DNA from: an uncultured Tateyamaria sp.
GTDB taxonomy: Bacteria > Pseudomonadota > Alphaproteobacteria > Rhodobacterales > Rhodobacteraceae
Direction: 5' to 3'
Assembly: GCF_947503465.1 (NCBI RefSeq)
Contig: NZ_CANNDN010000001.1
Coordinates: 2,067,501-2,131,500, forward strand
Length of the DNA: 64,000 nucleotides
Positions 62,183 to 64,000 of the stretch are shown here, piece by piece. Positions within the stretch are counted from its first letter, which is position 1; the number at the start of each line of letters is the position of its first letter. The notes under the pieces are model-generated. The model saw only the letters and a program-made list of their open reading frames with translations, was not told where the DNA came from and ran no database searches. Both the position numbers and the translations under genes were made by a program.

Positions 62183-63571
62183 TCACTCCGCCGGCACTTC
62201 GCGTGCGATGGCCTGGCCCGAAAGCGGTGTGCGGGGCCGCGGCACATCACCATCTACCGCCTTGCGTGCGAGGAAAAAGAGCACACCGATATAGGCGGCC
62301 AGCAGCAGGACGTAAATCGACAGATACGCGCCCAAGGTTGTGCCCACAAATGGCGCGGGCACATCGGCCACCGCCTGTTTCGTGGTCAGCACACCCTGCA
62401 CAAGCCACGGCTGGCGCCCGATCTCGGTCGTGTACCATCCAGCCAGCGTTGCAACCCAGCCCGAGAAGGCCATTGGCACCATGGCGTAGTACATGACGGT
62501 CGGGATGCCTTCGGGCCCACGCGTCTTGCGCAGCATCAGGATCGCGCCCGCCCAGCTCAGGAACAGCATAGCAAAGCCCGTGCCGACCATGATGCGGAAG
62601 GACCAGAAAACGGGGGCAACGGGCGGGTGCAGCACCTCGCCATCTTCGGTCACGAAGTCATTCAGCCCCGGCACCACACCGTCAGCTTTGTGCTTGAGGA
62701 TGATCGATGCCATGTTCGGAATGCCCACTTCCATCCGGTTCTCGCGCGCCGCTTCATCCGGGATCGCAAACAACAGCAACGGCACGTTGGATTGCGTTTC
62801 CCAGTTGCCTTCCATCGCCGCGACTTTCTGCGGCTGGTATTCCAGCGTGTTCAGGCCGTGCAAATCCCCCATCAGGATCTGCACGGGGATCAGCATCGCC
62901 CCCATGAACACACCAGTTTTCAGCGTAACGCGCACCCCTTGGCTGCGGTCCCCCAGCAGCCAGCGGAACGCGCTGAGGCCCGCAATCAGGAAGGCCACCG
63001 TCAGGCCCGACGCCAACATCATGTGGGCAAAGCGGTAGGGCATGGACGGGTTGAATATGATTTCGAACCAGCTTGTGGCAAACGCCACGCCTTCACGCAT
63101 CTCGAACCCTTGGGGCGTGTGCATCCAGCTGTTCAGAACGATGATCCAGAAGGCCGACATGGTCGTGCCAAAGGCCACAAGAAACGTGGCAAGCGTGTGC
63201 AACCAACCGGGAACACGGGAAAACCCGAACAACATGATGCCAAGGAACACCGCCTCAAGGAAGAAGGCTGTCATGATCTCGTAAGCCAGCAAGGGGCCCG
63301 CGATATTGCCGACCGTCTCCATGAACCCGGGCCAGTTTGTGCCGAATTGGAAGGACATCGTGATGCCCGACACAACGCCCATGGCGAAGGACAGGGCAAA
63401 CACCTTCACCCAGAAGCGGTATGCATCCATCCAGCGCACATTGCCTGTCGCGTTGAAACGCAGCTTGAAGAACAGCAGCACCCAGCCCAAGGCGATCGTG
63501 ATCGTCGGAAACAGGATGTGAAACGATATGTTGGCCCCGAACTGGATACGGGACAGCATGAGGGTGTCCAT
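62183..63571 (-). CDS. cydA: Cytochrome bd-type (cyanide-insensitive) quinol oxidase subunit I
   Basis: The 462-residue subunit I starts at ATG 63571, giving MDTLMLSRIQFGANISFHILFP, whose histidine is an expected haem ligand. GWYTTEIGRQPW is the typical GRQPW motif. The quinol-binding loop is short (around residues 240-330), as in the CioA branch of Pseudomonas and Rhodobacterales. It oxidises quinol with oxygen at high affinity. The upstream 320 bases hold its promoter, with no clear regulator site. Confidence 0.95.
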   Translation of the reverse strand: MDTLMLSRIQFGANISFHILFPTITIALGWVLLFFKLRFNATGNVRWMDAYRFWVKVFALSFAMGVVSGITMSFQFGTNWPGFMETVGNIAGPLLAYEIMTAFFLEAVFLGIMLFGFSRVPGWLHTLATFLVAFGTTMSAFWIIVLNSWMHTPQGFEMREGVAFATSWFEIIFNPSMPYRFAHMMLASGLTVAFLIAGLSAFRWLLGDRSQGVRVTLKTGVFMGAMLIPVQILMGDLHGLNTLEYQPQKVAAMEGNWETQSNVPLLLFAIPDEAARENRMEVGIPNMASIILKHKADGVVPGLNDFVTEDGEVLHPPVAPVFWSFRIMVGTGFAMLFLSWAGAILMLRKTRGPEGIPTVMYYAMVPMAFSGWVATLAGWYTTEIGRQPWLVQGVLTTKQAVADVPAPFVGTTLGAYLSIYVLLLAAYIGVLFFLARKAVDGDVPRPRTPLSGQAIAREVPAE

Positions 63572-63892
63572 AAAAGGTCTCCGCCCAAGAAATATGTTAC
63601 GTGGCGTGTCTTGCGATCGATATAGAACTTGGTCAGCCCGGATCAGCAGGGGTGCGACAGGGTGCACATGCGCGTTTTGTCACAGAAGGTTGCGCGGAAA
63701 TTCAGAGCCGACGACGCGCCAGGTGCAGTGCGATCAAATGAGTTGGCACATGCGGACGATGTTGGCTGTGAGGGACGATTGAACCGCTCACCGCAGCAGT
63801 GTCGATGGCCGCCATAAACCAGAAGTCGACGCGGCCTGTTCCAACACTGTGCTCGATCGCCTCAAAGACAATCCGATCACGGGCCGTTCCAA
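63572..63892. other. Intergenic region between uraH and cydA
   Basis: These 321 bases presumably contain the cydA promoter. A minus-strand frame of about 60 codons can be read here but has no recognisable product or ribosome binding site. No FNR-type TTGAT-N4-ATCAA box was found. Confidence 0.6.
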
Positions 63893-64000
63893 TCAACTCC
63901 CCCGATATGTCGAATACCCATAGGGCGAGAGCAGCAAAGGCACGTGGTAATGCGCCTCTTCGTCGGTGATGCCGAAACGGATCGGAACCTGGTCGAGGAA
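63893..64000 (-). CDS. uraH: 5-Hydroxyisourate hydrolase, C-terminal end (partial)
   Basis: The last 35 residues of a transthyretin-like hydrolase are visible, including [22 protein letters not shown], whose YRGS ending is the UraH signature. The enzyme hydrolyses 5-hydroxyisourate formed by PuuD. The 5' part lies beyond the right edge. Confidence 0.95.
   Translation of the reverse strand, partial: FLDQVPIRFGITDEEAHYHVPLLLSPYGYSTYRGS

Noticed and set aside
63702-63896. Minus-strand 64-codon frame between uraH and cydA
   Set aside because: It overlaps the end of uraH by a few bases, has no ribosome binding site or recognisable sequence, and lies where the cydA promoter is expected.

Overview
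The window is about 62% GC and looks like the chromosome of a marine alphaproteobacterium of the order Rhodobacterales (Roseobacter group). The clues are the 16S rRNA 5' end and its promoter, a ChrR/RpoE singlet-oxygen regulator with its neighbouring target operon, a C-minus ribosomal protein L36, an oriented liv-type ABC cluster with acyl-CoA ligases, and short intergenic repeats that I recall from this group. Coding density is high. No phage, integrase, transposase or CRISPR was seen.

Layout. 1-956: the start of a 16S rRNA gene (minus strand), its leader and promoter, and upstream of these a cluster of nine GANTC sites spaced near multiples of the helical repeat, next to DnaA-box-like 9-mers. 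957-4033: msrQ-msrP (periplasmic methionine sulfoxide repair) and an FMN glutamate-synthase-like enzyme. 4281-8096: a secreted fasciclin protein and two RTX proteins, each followed by a terminator. 8148-15716: housekeeping genes (clpB with a sigma-32-like promoter, pyrF, a NUDIX hydrolase, dinB, an N-formylglutamate amidohydrolase, tRNA-Val, rpmJ). 15780-16430: a lower-GC patch with a 20-bp inverted-repeat element and a doubtful small membrane protein. 16430-24039: SbtA-like bicarbonate transporter with a divergent LysR regulator, a YghU-like glutathione transferase, a small secreted protein, an MFS gene bounded by 13-bp inverted repeats, an Fe(III) permease and a DUF1428 protein.

24036-35140: a minus-strand cluster coding for two acyl-CoA ligase-like proteins, a complete LivFGHMK-type ABC importer, a cupin, a DUF6958 protein and two overlapping exported proteins, with one plus-strand gene nested inside. 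This set suggests uptake and CoA-activation of an aromatic or carboxylic acid. 35293-38132: a hybrid sensor kinase, an OmpR-type regulator and a WGR protein. 38129-43385: an M20 amidohydrolase, a stand-alone formate dehydrogenase alpha subunit and an AbrB-family membrane protein. 43488-47420: an operon containing both saccharopine dehydrogenases, probably for lysine catabolism.

47814-53839: a five-gene minus-strand operon (SDR, DUF3833, MFS, DUF1365, FAD oxidase) divergent from rpoE-chrR, with sigma-E-like promoters facing both ways. 53999-55494: a coupled pair, a phytanoyl-CoA-dioxygenase-family enzyme and an HD-domain protein that keeps all six PhnZ-type metal ligands, so probably an oxidative phosphonate pathway. 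55461-59772: an adenylate cyclase, rmuC and an endonuclease-type mutL. 59839-64000: puuD (membrane urate oxidase), a cyanide-insensitive-type cydAB oxidase and the 3' end of uraH.

The observations I would follow first are the phased GANTC array, the dioxygenase/HD-oxygenase pair, the two-way sigma-E promoter region, the three-copy intergenic repeat and the ligase with a substituted ATP-binding loop.
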